DNA from: Effrenium voratum
Lineage: Eukaryota > Sar > Dinophyceae > Suessiales > Symbiodiniaceae
NCBI GenBank assembly: GCA_963377175.1
Contig: CAUJNA010000458.1
Coordinates: 630,033 to 694,032, forward strand
DNA length: 64,000 nt
Reading direction: 5' to 3'
Each line of letters starts with the position of its first letter. Within the stretch, counting starts at the first letter, position 1. A program made the position numbers and the translations under genes. This document shows, in pieces, positions 11,575 through 24,447 of the stretch. The notes beneath the pieces were generated by a model. The model saw only the letters and a list, made by a program, of their open reading frames with translations. It was not told where the DNA came from and did no database searches.

Positions 11575-13371
11575 CTGGCGCGTTTCTGGCCCTTTGTTCT
11601 TTAGTCTGTTTTAGTAGGTTGCGGAATGAGCCGTTTGGGATCCAAAAGGAAAAAGATGAACCACTTCCAAGCTTCCTTCCCTAGCTTCAGTTTGAATCCC
11701 GCCAGGGATGCCTTTCAAGGGCACCACAGGTATCCGCTCATCTGCAAACCATCGACACGGCGATATCCAAGCCATGGGAAAAGGCGGCGCGTATGGGTGA
11801 GTTCTGATAGCTCACCAGCCCAAAGTTCGCCCAACAGCGTCTGACAGTTCCTTATGAAAGGCGCCATCATGGGTTCACCGTGCGCCTTTCTTCAAAGTGG
11901 ATAAAGGTTTGGGCACGTAGTGAGGATAGATTTCAGCCATCCCTTTTCCAGCATTGTTCTCTTTTCAAGCAGCCAGGCGTTGGTGGATTTATGGCAAAAT
12001 TCAGATGCCTGGACAGAATCGGCCAACATGAGCAACGCAGGCTCTTTTTCAAATGAATGCCGCCTTTGAAAGGATGTGTGCACCAAATCATCCGCAAAGT
12101 TTAACCTAATTCCAAAACCAGAAAGAAGGATTAGACTTAGAGCCAGGGGTGCTCCATTTCCATTTCGCAGGGACACCGTTTGGCTAAGTCTGATTGGGGT
12201 AGTCCAAAAATGAAACCGAGTGTGCCGCTGTACTCCGAGAGGGGTCCCCCCAAATGCGCAAAAGCAAGGTAAAATTGGCTTGCCGTTTTGTTGCGAGCCT
12301 CTTTTGGGGATGTCCTCAAAAAAGACTGACAACAGTAAAAAACAAACAAAAGTGCCACCTCTTGTTGGGACTTCCCTTTGAGACGAGCTATATGGCGGTT
12401 GTCTGAAATTCCTTGTCCCCGGAAACGCCATCTTCGCGCCAAAAAAAGAGAACATTCGCAGCCTCCATCGTGGATTTGTCGCGGAGCTATGTTCACATAT
12501 TTTCACACCATTCCATCACACAAATAGCACGCGAAGTACAATTCCGCAGTCTGGCTGGCAAGTCGCAACTTTTCAATAAAACAGTAGTACACGCAGCAAA
12601 ACTCCGCAGCCCCAGCTCGAAAGTTGAAACTTTTCAGTTCACAGGGGTGGACCCGTTGGCCACCCACCACCCGTGCCGGAAAGGACCGTCGACTATCGCG
12701 GAACTTTCGCGGATGCTTCGCCAAACATTACTGAAAATGCGGCTGGACTCGAAAGTTTGAAAACTCCAACAAGCTGCTTTCTGCTAGGGGTTGCCTTTGC
12801 AGCGGCGCAATTTGTGGCGTCAATCCTCAGGCCGCGCTTTTTTCATCATCGCATCTTCCTCTTAGCAAACCACCAATGCACAAAACTTTCGCCTCCATCA
12901 AAGCTTTCGCGTCGGGCAACACTAAGGCAAAAAGGTCATCCCCTCCTGGAGTAGAATGAGTAGAGCTGTTTGGCTAGATTCCCACCATGGAATCTGACAG
13001 TTTGGAGTCTTCAAGGGACCTTCTGGTGCCATCTCAGGGCACCTCAGCTTTTAAATTGGCAAGGTCAAAAAGTGGTATTGCCCTCCTGAACACGGGAACA
13101 CGAGTGACTCAAGTTTGACGAGTCACACTTTGAGATGTCACTTTTGGCTCTTGATCCAAAATCACTGAACGCTTTGTTTGGTGAATCTGGTCCCAAGGCA
13201 ATGTGGGTGGGGCTTGCCTGAAGCAGCACCCCCACACTGAGCCAAATGCAACCACCGGTTGACGTTCAAAGCCACCTAAAGGGTCGAACTAAACAGGCTG
13301 CTCAGTGCTTCGGCCCCACCAAACAGCAAAAGGAAAACCCAAAAAAACACCAAAATACAATGTCCTCCGGC
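11575..13371. other. Probable intron, no gene seen
   Basis: Frames of up to 204 codons occur on the minus strand (11892-12506) but lack recognisable motifs or GC3 bias. I do not call them. Confidence 0.4.
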
Positions 13372-13486
13372 CTGGTAGCCAGCGCCCCCCGCGATGCCGA
13401 TGGGCACACCGACTGAGCAACGCTGGGGAGCCGCTCGCCAGAATCACGTGCTTCGTCACATAGCTTTGCCATGGAGGTTGGAACCC
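13372..13486 (-). CDS. Candidate exon (frame uncertain)
   Basis: A GC-rich island ends in a clear TACCAG|GC donor. Two frames are possible. One starts at 13486 and reads VPTSMAKLCDEARDSGERLP and so on. The other starts at 13422 and reads RCSVGVPIGIAGGAGYQ. The second ends in phase 0 and would fit the exon at 11574; the first has the better acceptor. I cannot decide. Confidence 0.33.
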
Positions 13487-14303
13487 CTTCAAAGGTCCGA
13501 ATTCAGAACAAGGAATCAACATGAAACCATTCGGAGATCTCAGGCTCGGGTATGTCTAAAAAATGCCTGACCCTTCCCCAAAACATATGTGGTTTCCCTT
13601 TGGTTTCCCTTCAAACAACCCCCTCAAACGGTCCATGTCCAATCCCATACCGCAAGACATCTTGTGTGGACTGCTCCTCCACCCCATATCCCGTGTGCGG
13701 ACATGGGCACGGGCTCTTTTGTCGGGATAGCGTTGAAGGGGCAACTAAAAGAAACACTTCGTTAGGGATCTATTTGGGGAAACACTCTGACTCTGAACCT
13801 TCAAGAGGCAACTCTCCCAGATGCTTCAGGAAAAAAACTATCCTTGAAGGGCTCTGGCTCTGGCAGCCTCATTTCTACTTTACGCGAGCCTTGTTGTTCT
13901 CTTCATACGACTCCGTTGGGGACTACCAAGCTTGCGCGACCCTATGTTGATCACAGCACCCAACGGCCCCAGGCGATGTGAGCCGAATTCTGTCAAGCTG
14001 GGCCGGCTTGACTTCCCACTCTCTGGCATATCCGGCTTTTGAATGAGCCCTACAAACTAGAAACGAGAACCAAAGAAGCATACAAAAAGAATGTACCGAA
14101 CCTAGCAACACCTTTGTGACTGAAGTATGATAATCAACCTGCTGTTGCTATAGATCCGCCACGTTTGTCCCACTCTTGGTCAATGACTTTCTGGTAGTGG
14201 CAAACTCGCGATTCCTAACCCAGACCTGCCGACGGGGGTGGAGTTTTGAGCGGTTCTAGGGAGTCAAGGGACGGGCAGTGCAAACTCCCGCTGAGAACCC
14301 CTC

Positions 14304-14382
14304 CTTGAACTCTTCAAGGAGCAGATCGACCGGAAACGCGATCCGTTGATCGAGGCCGTGGCGGACAAATATCGTGGATAAC
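14304..14382 (-). CDS. Candidate exon (both strands open)
   Basis: On the minus strand an acceptor ACTGAG|GTT opens LSTIFVRHGLDQRIAFPVDL then LLEEFK, ending at AAG|GA in phase 0, which would fit 11574. On the plus strand the same bases read PLLELFKEQIDRKRDPLIEA then VADKYR after an AG acceptor at 14301, also a natural-looking peptide. The minus strand is preferred because of AG|G and gene direction. Confidence 0.38.
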
Positions 14383-15597
14383 CTCAGTGGCGAGAGCTCA
14401 AATAATTTGTTTCGCATGTGAGTCGCAATCAAACCTGGTACTAAAATGGTCTACCCCGAACCATGTACAGGCTTAAGAAGGCGGCCGCAGCTATTTATGG
14501 TTGGGATTTCCCTTACTAACCTTCATCTACCCGGGTTTTGATTGTGGCTCATGTGACGGTATGTGTAACAACTAGACACCCATGTCGTTTGGGATTGGTT
14601 TGAAGAGGGAGCCACCATGTCGTCAAGCATTTGGGAGGACTGCCAGATTGGGACACATTGGACACATGCCCACATGCTGATATAACAATGACAGTCATCA
14701 GCAATGGTTGTGTCATCTGTTCTTTTAACCAGGCTAAAAAAAAAAAAGACTGGCTGTTTGAGCCAACAGCCCGGCTACAGGCTGCAACAACACTTTTCAA
14801 CCTGCAGCTTTGAATCAAAACGGCTGTTTTTGCCAAGCGGCCCCAAGTGGATGCCAGCCTTGAGACCGGTGCCATGTTCGTTCTCGTCCATGTCTGGCCT
14901 CAAGGAAAGGTGAGGAACGAGGAATCTTGGAGCCTCCTGTTTCAGACCGGGATTAAGTGCAGAGCTGTATAATACAAAGCTCTACAGTCGACAACTTGCA
15001 GATGTCCCACCCTTGTTTTCATGTTCTGGGGGAGGGGGTAGCTGGAAACTCACCTGGGCTCCTCTCCAATGGAAAGCTTTTCACTGAAAGGAAGCCCGCC
15101 ACATTTGTTTGGGGGGTCCGATTCCTACTTGTAGACACGGCCAACTTCGCGACATGTGGTTGACATGCTTCGGGTGTACATGGCCTCCTTAGGGCTTAAG
15201 ATTGCCCTAGCGTCATCACATTGCAGCATAATAATACCACATTGCCGACAAGGTTCTCATGTCGACCCCCGATGAACAAGATTGAGGGGCTTGCCCTAGG
15301 AAGAGAGGAGTTCCCACAAAAAAAGCGCCTCGGTGAGCAATAGCTCGGCTTGGCCAAGATCAGGGGTACACAGAAAATAACATGGTCTGGCTCTGTTCCA
15401 TGTTTAGTGTACAATATAAATAGCTGCTCAGAAGACTCCAGTGGGGGGTTCATCAATCAGGGGTTGACATTCCTGTGATTAAATGAAAACGACCTGTTGT
15501 GCCAACGCCGCTGCGAGCAAAGGCCGGCACTTTTTGCAGGTGGTCTCCTCCAGGATCACACCTGCAACTTGCCACAGCTCAAACATACTGCCATAAG

Positions 15598-15823
15598 AAT
15601 GAATGAATGAATGAATGAATGAATGAATGAATGAATGAATGAATGAATGAATGAATGAATGAATGAATGAATGAATGAATGAATGAATGAATGAATGAAT
15701 GAATGAATGAATGAATGAATGAATGAATGAATGAATGAATGAATGAATGAATGAATGAATGAATGAATGAATGAATGAATGAATGAAGGAAGGAAGGAAT
15801 GAATGCATGAATGAATGAATGAG
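15598..15823. repeat. (GAAT)n tetranucleotide microsatellite
   Basis: Nearly pure GAAT/ATGA repeats run for about 190 bp, then turn into GAAG and interrupted copies. The minus strand spells a meaningless Phe-Ile-His-Ser frame. Confidence 0.97.
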
Positions 15824-16759
15824 TTGGAGAAATGACGCAAAGCTGCACAAAACACATGAACCGAATGGATAAAGAAACCCACGGAGGAATGCACAAGCAA
15901 ACACATAAATTAACGGATCAATGACATGCACGTGGACATGAATCGGAAACGGCTGAAACAACAACATGACATGGCATGCAGTGAAACTGAAAAAAACAAA
16001 CTGCACTGAGATGACATTGCATGCAAAAACATGCCATGAAATAACATGACACCATGACATGACATGCGAGGAAGCTAAAGAAGGACTGAACCGCAATGAT
16101 ATGACATGAATGAACCTCAGTTTCTGAGGGCTCCTCCATTACCCTGCGCACTCAACCACACCCCTAATTAGGCCCATGGAAATCAAAAAGCTTCAACAAT
16201 TCCACAACAGACAGTGGAAGCTCTTCTCAGGACACCACCCGGTCGTTGCAAGGCCAAGATCCTCCAAAACCCTCCGAAAATCCAAGCAACTTTTACATTG
16301 GATGTGTGTTTTTTCAAGGGTACCCCTTTTGGGATGGTTTCGAAGGGACACCAAAAGAAGCCATACGCATTTTGGGGGGAGATCCCTATATGACACATAA
16401 ACCTCGACGGACGAGCGAAGCTCGCAGGTGCCACTCTGGGGCGCTCGGTTGATTTAGATGTTGCAACAACCAAAAGGCGACGTTCGAATCACGGGGAAGA
16501 GAAGCAAGCTCTTGGGGAACCGACGGGCAAAAGAGGCAGGATTTCCTATATATGTCCCATGTCTCCTGCAGGAAGTTCACCTCAAACGACCCAGAAAACA
16601 ATGTTTTACACCACATGGCATGGAACCAAACAACGCCATCCATTTTCATGGATTTTGACGGGGCAATGGTGGACATCGTTGCGTGAGGGCTCCTATCATT
16701 TTAGATTCATAGCCACGTGTATCTTTGCGGGTTGAACAAAAGTCAACTCCTTCGGGCGC

Positions 16760-16794
16760 CTCCGTCGGGATCATTGACTCCACCATCCGGGCGC
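16760..16794 (-). CDS. Candidate small exon
   Basis: A 35-nt exon between GGAG|GC and an ACGGAG|GC donor encodes ARMVESMIPTE after a split codon and ends in phase 0. The two flanking GGCGCC elements make a short direct repeat, so the splice-like signals could be coincidental. Confidence 0.28.
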
Positions 16795-18140
16795 CTCCGA
16801 AAGCCCAAGGGCCAAGGTCCAAGGCTTGTGGATCCGTGTGGTAGCAAAGAGCAATGAACGATTCCCATCCCGACTACTTTGCCAGTGGGGGCTTTCCTTG
16901 GCGCGGACATTGGCCCTAAAACTAAGTCTCCCAAAATGAATGCAGGTGTTGGGAAGACAACACAAAACAACACAATTGTGTAAGCCCCAAGAGCGGTGGC
17001 CAAACGCAACAAACCCATATTTATCGGTGGCTCATCAGCATTTCCCTTCCCAAACAATCACCAAAGAAAGCAATCTGTCGGTCTCGGGACAAGGCAATCA
17101 AATAATGAGATTGCGGGTTTTAGTTGAGCCACCCTAGAACCAGAAAGGCGCTGGACATGATTGGAGCGAAGTCAGCCAGTTGAAAAAACAGGCCAAAACA
17201 AGTTGAGGCGCTTCGGCAGGCTTCCAACATGATACAGAAACTTATCGCTGACCTGAGTGGACTGGCCTGACAAGGCCGAAACGCTGTGGCCCCAGACCAG
17301 CTGGCAACAACAAGCTTAACGTCTGGAAAGTGACCGGGATAATCAAGCAAACGGTTAACGCTTGTCAACGGAATAGACAAGCTCTAGCTAACAGAGAATG
17401 TCCAAACTCATGTCCGAGTACCCTAGGATGAAACTTGAAATCAAACAATGGTTGTTCCTATGAGTTAGAGCCGTGAAGCATGAGCACATGCTTCCATCTG
17501 GGCAACTTGTACACACACGTTTGCCACGACTCCAAGTCCAACGGTTTCATCACCAGAAGCAGGCATTGGACTTGGCAAGTTGTGCCCCTATCAGCAGCAT
17601 CCAAGTCATCAGGGGAGTTCTCCGAACCATAAACCAGCCAAACGAGCGCCTACTGAGAACGGACAAGTAAATCCAGAGTCAGAAGGATCGGAAACCTTAC
17701 TCCTTCCCAAGGCTTGGCGTTGAGCAACCTGAAGCGCACAGTCAGCGACAATCACAGGGTCCCAAATGAGCCGTGATCAAACATTCCTTTGTTTACTGCA
17801 TGGCAAACTTAGATTTTGTCGCCAGGTTGTTGTGGGACATTTAAGGCCATGTCGCTTTCAACTGGGCTTCCGATCAAGCGGGTTGGCAAGATAGAGTCTA
17901 AACGTTTGTTTGCCTCTGTGCTCCCAAAAGCTTAAAGTCCTGACACCCAGGCAGTGAGCCTTTGATTTGTTGGCTGCCCCTCTTGGCCAACCCTTCAAAC
18001 ATGCTGTTGACCATGCTTTTTGGGGTTATTTTTCAAACGGAGAGTGTGGCTGTTGAAACAACAGCCCAACCCTGGCTACCATGAGCTTCAACCTGGAATG
18101 CATTATTAATCACTAAGCTCGCGAGGCATCTCTATTCCAA
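16795..18140. other. Unassigned, weak decayed coding signal
   Basis: A plus-strand stretch near 17200-17275 reads VEALRQASNMIQKLIADLSG between stops, possibly a remnant. Nothing else is supported. Confidence 0.3.
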
Positions 18141-18144
18141 ATCC

Positions 18145-18239
18145 GATTCAAAGCCATAGGAAGGGGAGCCATAGGAGAGATACGGCCTTTAATCATGCTA
18201 AATGGCCTCGAGTGGCTCCCCTTGCTATGGCTCTGAATC
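18145..18239. repeat. Imperfect inverted repeat, MITE-like
   Basis: GATTCAAAGCCATAGGAAGG-GGAGCCA at 18145-18171 is inverted at 18213-18239 with two mismatches. The spacer is about 41 bp. It could be a small foldback element. Confidence 0.75.
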
Positions 18240-18477
18240 AGTATTGAGCGTGGTCTTCTGGAATTGGCCTACTTCCTGAGTTAACTGAGTCCAAGCATTT
18301 GTTCCCCGCGATCTCCTCCATAGGCGGAGACCGAAGTCCACAAATTGCCATCTCATGTGGCTCACGCCTGACCCCAGCAAGCTTCCGTCTTGCAACCTAC
18401 GAGCCTGTGCGCTTGGCCCATGAAGCAGGTAAGAACAATATATAATTTCCAACAACACGGGCACTAGGCAAAGACAA

Positions 18478-19945
18478 TGGGCACCCGTGTTGCTGTCCAC
18501 AGTCTAAGATGTCTTGGCCAGCGCATCTGTGAGAATCTTGGCGACGAGGGCTGCGCAGCAGTCCCACGTCGCCAACCTGGTTTTCAAGGATGCGCAGCTG
18601 CAAGCGCTTCGTGTTTTCTGGGTGACTCAGAGCACGCTCCCATCTCGAGAACGACATCGGGGACGTCGAGACAAGTTGGCTCCGCAACGTGGACCCTTGC
18701 GCAGCTGCTTGAGGATGTGTGGCTCTCTCACACACACACACAAATGGTCACAAACGCTGACCGGGATCCGTAACCAGATGTTTGCAAGCTCTCAGGCTTT
18801 GCGCTTTGGTCTGGCAAGGACACACAATCAAAAAAACTCGTCCTTCACTCATTGACAACGACGTGGGCGCTGAGTGGACAAAATGAGTGCCCGTGTTGCT
18901 GTCCACGGACTAGGCTGTCGTGGCCAGTGCATCCGTGAAAACCGATCGGCGCCGAGGGCTGCGCAGCAGTCCCCCGTCGCCAACCCGGTTTTCAAGGATG
19001 CGCAGCTGCAAGCGCTTCACACAGAGCACGCTCCCATCTCGAGAACAACATCGGGGACGTCGAGACAAGTTGGCTCTAGCGTCACCGATCTGGTTCTGCA
19101 ACGTGGACACTTGCGCAGCTGCTTGAGGATGTGTGGCTCTCTCACACACACAAATGGTCACAAACGCTGACGGGATCCGTTGTTTGCAAGCTCTCAGGCT
19201 TTGCGCTTTGGTCTGGCAAGGACACACAATCAAAAAAACTCGTCCTTCACTCATTGACAACGACGTGGGCGCTGAGTGGACAAAATGAGTGCCCGTGTTG
19301 CTGTCCACGGACTAGGCTGTCGTGGCCAGTGCATCCGTGAAAACCGATCGGCGACGAGGGCTGCGCAGCAGTCCCCCGTCGCCAACCCGGTTTTCAAGGA
19401 TGCGCAGCTGCAAGCGCTGCGTTTTTGTTGTGTGACTCAGAGCACGCTCCCATCTCGAGAACGACATTGGGGCCCGGGGAACATGGACAATTGCGTATCT
19501 GCGTGACCATTTGCGGCTCACACGCACACACAAACGCCCACACACACAACACAAACAGCTCCTGTGGTTACTTTGGGCTGCAGTCGGCTCCGCCGAAAGG
19601 CTTGCGGTAAAGCAGCAACACTGCACAGGCGATCCGTAACTGGATGTTTGCAAGCTCTCAGGCTTTGCGCTTTGTCCTGGCAAGGACACACAATCAAAAA
19701 ACTCATCCTTCACTCATTCACAACAAAACGGGCACTGAGTGGACAAAATGAGTGCCTGTGTTGCTGTCCACGGACTAGGCTGTCTTGGCCAGCGCATCTG
19801 TGAGAACCAAATCGGCGACGAGGACTGCAAAGCAGTCCCACATCGCCAACCTGGTGCTGAAGGATGCGCAGACGCATGCGCTTGGTGTTTTCTGTGTGAC
19901 TACTAGCATGCTCCCATGTCGAGAACGACATAGGGGACGCCGGGC
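18478..19945. repeat. Local tandem/dispersed repeat, ~400-bp units
   Basis: Four units share the core GTTGCTGTCCACGGACTAGG followed by a segment near GCGCAGCAGTCC, GTCGCCAACC and GATGCGCAGCTGCAAGCGCT. Cores start near 18488, 18893, 19295 and 19759. Units 2 and 3 are almost identical over 18781-18960 and 19183-19360, a recent duplication about 402 bp apart. Short CA tracts sit inside each unit. No stable reading frame is shared, so I treat it as non-coding. Confidence 0.85.
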
Positions 19946-20799
19946 CAGTTGGCTCCGGAAGCAAGCTGGCTTCACGAAAAAACCCGGCGGAGGGTGGCTC
20001 CCGATTCTAAGAAAATTGTACAGGCACGGCACTCGCATGCGTCAGATCATTGTTGCAAGCATGCAATCTCGTTGGCCATCACGCAGAGCGTTGGGCAACA
20101 TGGGAGTGTCGGAGTGCCCAGGTGTCATATTATGGGGCAAACCTGCTACGGTCTCTTTGGTTGCACTTTTCAAGCAACCCCAACAAACAGGCACCCTCAA
20201 ACACAAAAAAGACGCATGTGTTGCTGTGTGGCGAAATTGTCACATAAGCCGCTTGTTTCTCTCCTGGGAGATTCCAGATATGGGGGTTTCGCTCATAAAA
20301 CAGGCCCGTAAAAGTGGTTGGTTTCCCCTGGCGTCCCTTTAGCACCAACCTAAAGGGTAACTCAAAAAGAGCACATCTATACTCAATGAAGGAAGTGCCA
20401 GCAGAAGGGAACAGGCCCTTGATCCAAAACGCAATCGCATATAAAAAAAAATCCAGCCGACGCGGCGAATGAACGGATGTCGTGAAAATCATCTTTACTT
20501 CGGACGAGGAGGAAGTCCGGAACTCCAATCACAGGAATCACCCGAAATAGATCATTCCCAGCCGCTAAACTTGCGGTGGGTAGGGGGCTTCGGTTTTGAC
20601 TAACTCGGTTTCTCGGTTGCTTTTGGATTTGCTAACCTCAAGGTTTCCTTTTAATCCAACACGCGCATCTTGCTTGGGAAGTAGGACTTGGCCTTTTCAG
20701 GCTGGGTCCAACGGGAACCCCACCGGTCGAATTGGAGACGGCTCCACTGAAGAATGTGACTCGTCGTGATCATGGACAAGCAAAATGGGTATATGACAA

Positions 20800-20890
20800 A
20801 ATAGGGCACCACCAAAAACCGTAGCTTTCTTTTTGGTTTCCTCTTTGCCAACCCCAAAAAGGGTACCGCCAAAAACAGACACACACACAC
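20800..20890. repeat. Typical copy of a dispersed GGGTACC-centred short repeat
   Basis: This copy shows the pattern seen through the window: a TTTGGTTTCC arm, CCAACCCCAAAAAGGGTACC, then CCAAAAA and a CA tract. Related copies are near 6610, 7140, 11430, 16310, 25320, 25750, 33750, 34740, 41940, 44290, 45240, 49540, 52560, 60650 and 63840. They are 60-100 bp long, diverged, and occur in both orientations between exons. No coding capacity. Confidence 0.6.
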
Positions 20891-21649
20891 AATGGGAGTT
20901 TGTCACAAACAAAGGACACTTAAAATGAGAACGATTATCACACAAGAGGCTTCTGAATTCCCACTGCTGAGCGCGAAAGGAATCAATTCACGGTCTCCTC
21001 TGAACCCCAGCGAAATTCAACAGTTTGCTTCTGAAAAGTTTGGAGGTTGGATTTAGAGGAAGTCAATCCGCAATGAGCACTGGGCTGACGTGTGTCCACA
21101 CTTGGTTCCCTCATACACATCTTGGCCCAACCCTGACTTTAAGGACCCCTTGACGAGTTGTTTAGGCCCAACAAAAAGTAAAGGCGCAGCTAATACGGGC
21201 CCCTCCTGTGACTCCGGCAGGGTTTGCCGCTTCCTGGTTGCGCAAGCATTTTGGGTCCCACGGTCCCTTGAGTGTCTTTAAACTCAGACTCCCAAAGGGT
21301 TTGGAGACAACACGTCGCATTGGTTTCTTCCTCAAAAGACTTGCTGCGGCAGTCAAGGTGCGCAAGGCCGACAATGGCCCACACACACAGCAAATGCCAA
21401 AGAAAACTTTGTCTGAGTTCGTCTGCATGGTCGTGCCATGAAATTTCGGCAGGAGGACACTTCTCCTCATCAACGTTGGGGTCCAAAAGAAAGAAGACAA
21501 GATCGTTCTCAGCGGCCGCGATTGACTTTAATTTGAGTCAGATTGCTTCCTCAAAACGTCGAGCCACAATAGTGCACAAACCTGCCACAATCCGTCTGAA
21601 AGCTCACAAAGCTTTGTGTCCTGGAAAGTCGAGCGACTTATCTTTACCT

Positions 21650-22465
21650 GAGTGCCACTGGGTGGGTGTAAGCTATCTTGGGCAGCACATCTGTAGGAAT
21701 GAAATTGGCGACCGCGGGCAGCACATCCTGAGCAAAAGCACGGACACCAAGGAACCAAATTTTACAGCTCGGGCAGCGTATCTGTGAGCACGAGACTGGC
21801 ACAAATTGATTCCAATCGTTGCCAAGCTGGTGCTCAAAGATGCGCTGCATCCGCTTACTTCTCGTGTTCGCCGCGTGGCCTGCGGGCGCGCCCATCTTGA
21901 GAATACATAGGGGACGCCAGGGCGAATTGGCTCCGCGTCACCGATCTGGTTCTGGAAGATTGACAGTTTTGTACATGGCTTTCGACTCACCTGGAGGCAG
22001 GTTCCTGTGGGCACATCCCAATTTATCAAAGTCAGTCATCACCGCCGGAAAGGACACTGGGCAAAACGTCACGCACACAATATCTATGCAAGGACACACA
22101 GTCAACAAACTCATCCTTCACTGGCCAGCCTTCACAACAACTTGGCCACTGATTGGACAAAATGAGCGCCCGTGTTGCTGTCCACGGTCTAAGCTGTCTT
22201 GGCCAGCGCATCCGTGAGAACCGATCGGAGACGAGGGCTGCGCAGCAGTCCCACGTCGCCAACCTGGTGTTCAAGGATGCGCAGCTGCAAGCGCGTCGTG
22301 TTTTCTGTGTGACTCAGAGCAGGCTCCCATCTCGAACATTGGGGACGCCGATGTAAAGTTGACCGTGGGCACTGAGGGGACAAACTGAGTGCCCGTGTTG
22401 CTGTCCACAGTCTAAGCTGTCTTGGCCAGCGCATCCGTGAGAACCGATCGGCGACGAGGGTTAAA
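21650..22465. repeat. Further diverged copies of the ~400-bp repeat
   Basis: Cores at 22173 and about 22397 repeat the GTTGCTGTCCAC and GCGCATCCGTGAGAACCGAT elements, with degenerate pieces from 21670. The last copy is cut at 22465 by unrelated sequence. Confidence 0.75.
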
Positions 22466-22913
22466 CAGCCATACAAGGGAACAGGGATGCCTAACTCTAT
22501 AGACGCTGACGGCTGGAGCACGGCAACATAGCCCAGGATAAACTCGGGTACAGCTCTCATGTTCAGAGGCCGACAGCCCTACTTACCCGTAGGCAAGGCC
22601 AGTTTGAGGCTGAAGTGCGAGCGGAAAGTGCCCTTATTTACATCGCAAAAGCCGAAAGCAATGTTCCGAACATGTGAGTGTGCCTTCAATAGACCTCATT
22701 GTTGAGTGGGAGGAACAAAGGTAACCCATAGCAACCCATCTGTTCTACTATTCCCAGGGATCATACTGCAAATGTGTACCAAGATTCCCAGCTATCCCAG
22801 GATTTAGCAAAGCAAACGCAGGTCGGCTTCACGCCATTCATCAAGCGGTGCGGAGGTCCCCTCAAAACTTGACACATCCACATTCGCGGTTCTCAAGGGG
22901 GCTTCGCCCTTAC

Positions 22914-22997
22914 CAAGGAGTTCTTGCCAGAAGGGCCCTGCGGACCCCGGTTCGGCTTCAGGAAAAGCGGGCGACATTAGAAAGGCTTGCTTCCGAC
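22914..22997 (-). CDS. Candidate exon
   Basis: The frame reads RKQAFLMSPAFPEAEPGSAG then PFWQELL plus one G. The acceptor TGTGCAAG|GT follows a TG tract and the donor CTCCTTG|GTAAGG is a near-ideal GT donor. The open frame continues to a TAA at 22804, so it might instead be a longer terminal exon with the tail GKGEAPLRTANVDVSSFEGT and onward. Confidence 0.45.
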
Positions 22998-23399
22998 CTT
23001 GCACACACACACACACATTTCCCATGTCTATCATTCTATCCCACGGTTCTCTGGTTGATTCCCATGACCACAACTGTCACCGAGAATGTTGCCCAGCACC
23101 AAATTGTTGACAACAATGCTGCAGAACCGGAGAGGTTATGAACGTTTGTATATCTCCCGGTTAGGCGTACTCCACCCATTCATTTCAGGCTCCCAACAGA
23201 ACCAAACAACTTGAGCCCTTGGGGGCCGTGCTAATACATACTGTGCACAAAAATTAATATACAGCCCATATTCCTTGTTGTGGGTTGATACCCCCAGTTG
23301 AAAGCGAATTTGCAGTGGCAAACGCTTCGAGGGGCACTGGTCGTTTCCCTTCAGGTAGGGAAATGTTTCTAAAGCTGTCAACCACCACCTCACTTTCAC

Positions 23400-23453
23400 T
23401 TCGAACGAGTCAAAGCTCGAGTGACCGAAGGCGTTCGAAACTGGGAGGACGAC
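23400..23453 (-). CDS. Candidate exon (both strands open)
   Basis: The minus strand gives VVLPVSNAFGHSSFDSFE between AAGAG|GTC and a GT donor TTCGAA|GTGAAA, phase 0 at both ends. The plus strand over 23411-23540 reads VKARVTEGVRNWEDDLLTLA and onward to a TGA. Minus is favoured by splice signals and gene direction. Confidence 0.33.
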
Positions 23454-24447
23454 CTCTTAACCTTGGCAAGACTTCGAGCCGGTGCAGAAAAACAACTCAC
23501 TTTTGACGCTCGATGGTTGGACATGATGGAAGCCCAACATTGAATGGACCTTCCGCCGAGCAAACAAACTAAGTTCAGTGAAACATCAAACAGCTTCATA
23601 CAACTCGGGGCTAAGAACCCACCAACGCGACACCTGCAACCAATCGCCAGTATGGCAGGGTCCATGACTCTGTCATATGAAACCGCCAGAATGGGACCTG
23701 TTGTGCCGTTGGTTTCCAACATATTACACGGATCACCAATATACCTCCTTTTGTGGTTTTCGGTACAGGAATTTGAAGTTTTGGCGTATTCAGGCCACAA
23801 CTCCCAAAAACGATCTTCCGTTCTCCACCGAATATAGCGCTTCCAGGTTGTGTCGTATTCCTGTTAATTAGCCCCTCACCAATGGTTGACCCCTGCTTCA
23901 CAATCACAGAACAAAACTCAGGGATGAAACATCTAGGGCACAAATCAGGGTTCACAATCCATGACTTTTTTTGAAGATCACCAACAAACTCCAACCACTG
24001 AAGAAGCACACCCACATCAACATTGCCCTCTTGTCTCCATATCTGGACACATGGCTGTCTAGGGCTAGCTTCCCTTCACCATGCCTTCGCACCCATTGGG
24101 CTCGTCTTTGACCCTGGCAACAAATTGAACTTTGTGCCAGGTTGCAAGTTGTCATTTCCCAAGCATGCCATGTGTTTTGCAGACCAAAGCAAAAAGCAAG
24201 CAAGAATACATCTCATACAGGCCACTCCTCGTCCTGGAATTACCCTCACATTTGCCATGTACATAGGTTCCTTTTGGCAATTGTGTGCCACTCACAGGGC
24301 CATATACTGCCATAAAAACATGATGATATGTTGAGCTCAAGCCTACAAATATCCAATCCGGTTCTTAATGGTTATTTTACCAGCGGATGGGTTCATGGCT
24401 TTCAACTCGGTTTCGAACAAGCCGCTCGCCGCCTCTTGTGCCCAAAG

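Larger units (their letters stand above)
5789..23453 (-). other. Gene C: split gene ending (in this window) in a Clp_N repeat
   Basis: These are minus-strand exons downstream of gene A. The last three (11574, 10281, 5872) are phase 0 throughout and join into a helical segment, a Lys/Ala-rich linker and a Clp N-terminal repeat. Exons proposed at 23.4, 22.9, 16.8, 14.3 and 13.4 kb are weaker. The gene continues to lower coordinates: the 28 codons of Clp_N cover only about half of one repeat, and no AAA+ motif (Walker A or B) is in the window. It may be a ClpB/ClpC-type chaperone or a Clp_N-domain adaptor. A single large RING-LON-Clp_N gene with gene A is not excluded. Confidence 0.5.

Noticed and set aside
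15479..16096. 205-codon minus-strand frame rich in SFIH repeats
   Set aside because: It is the GAAT tetranucleotide read through; flanks show no protein features.
16390..16500. tRNA-like GTTCGAATC motif
   Set aside because: No pairing T-stem, acceptor stem or anticodon arm could be placed around it. Similar motifs at 46808 and 48776 failed too.
18225..22560. Several 70-185-codon frames on both strands
   Set aside because: They lie in the ~400-bp repeat; the frame is not preserved between copies, so they are not a gene family.
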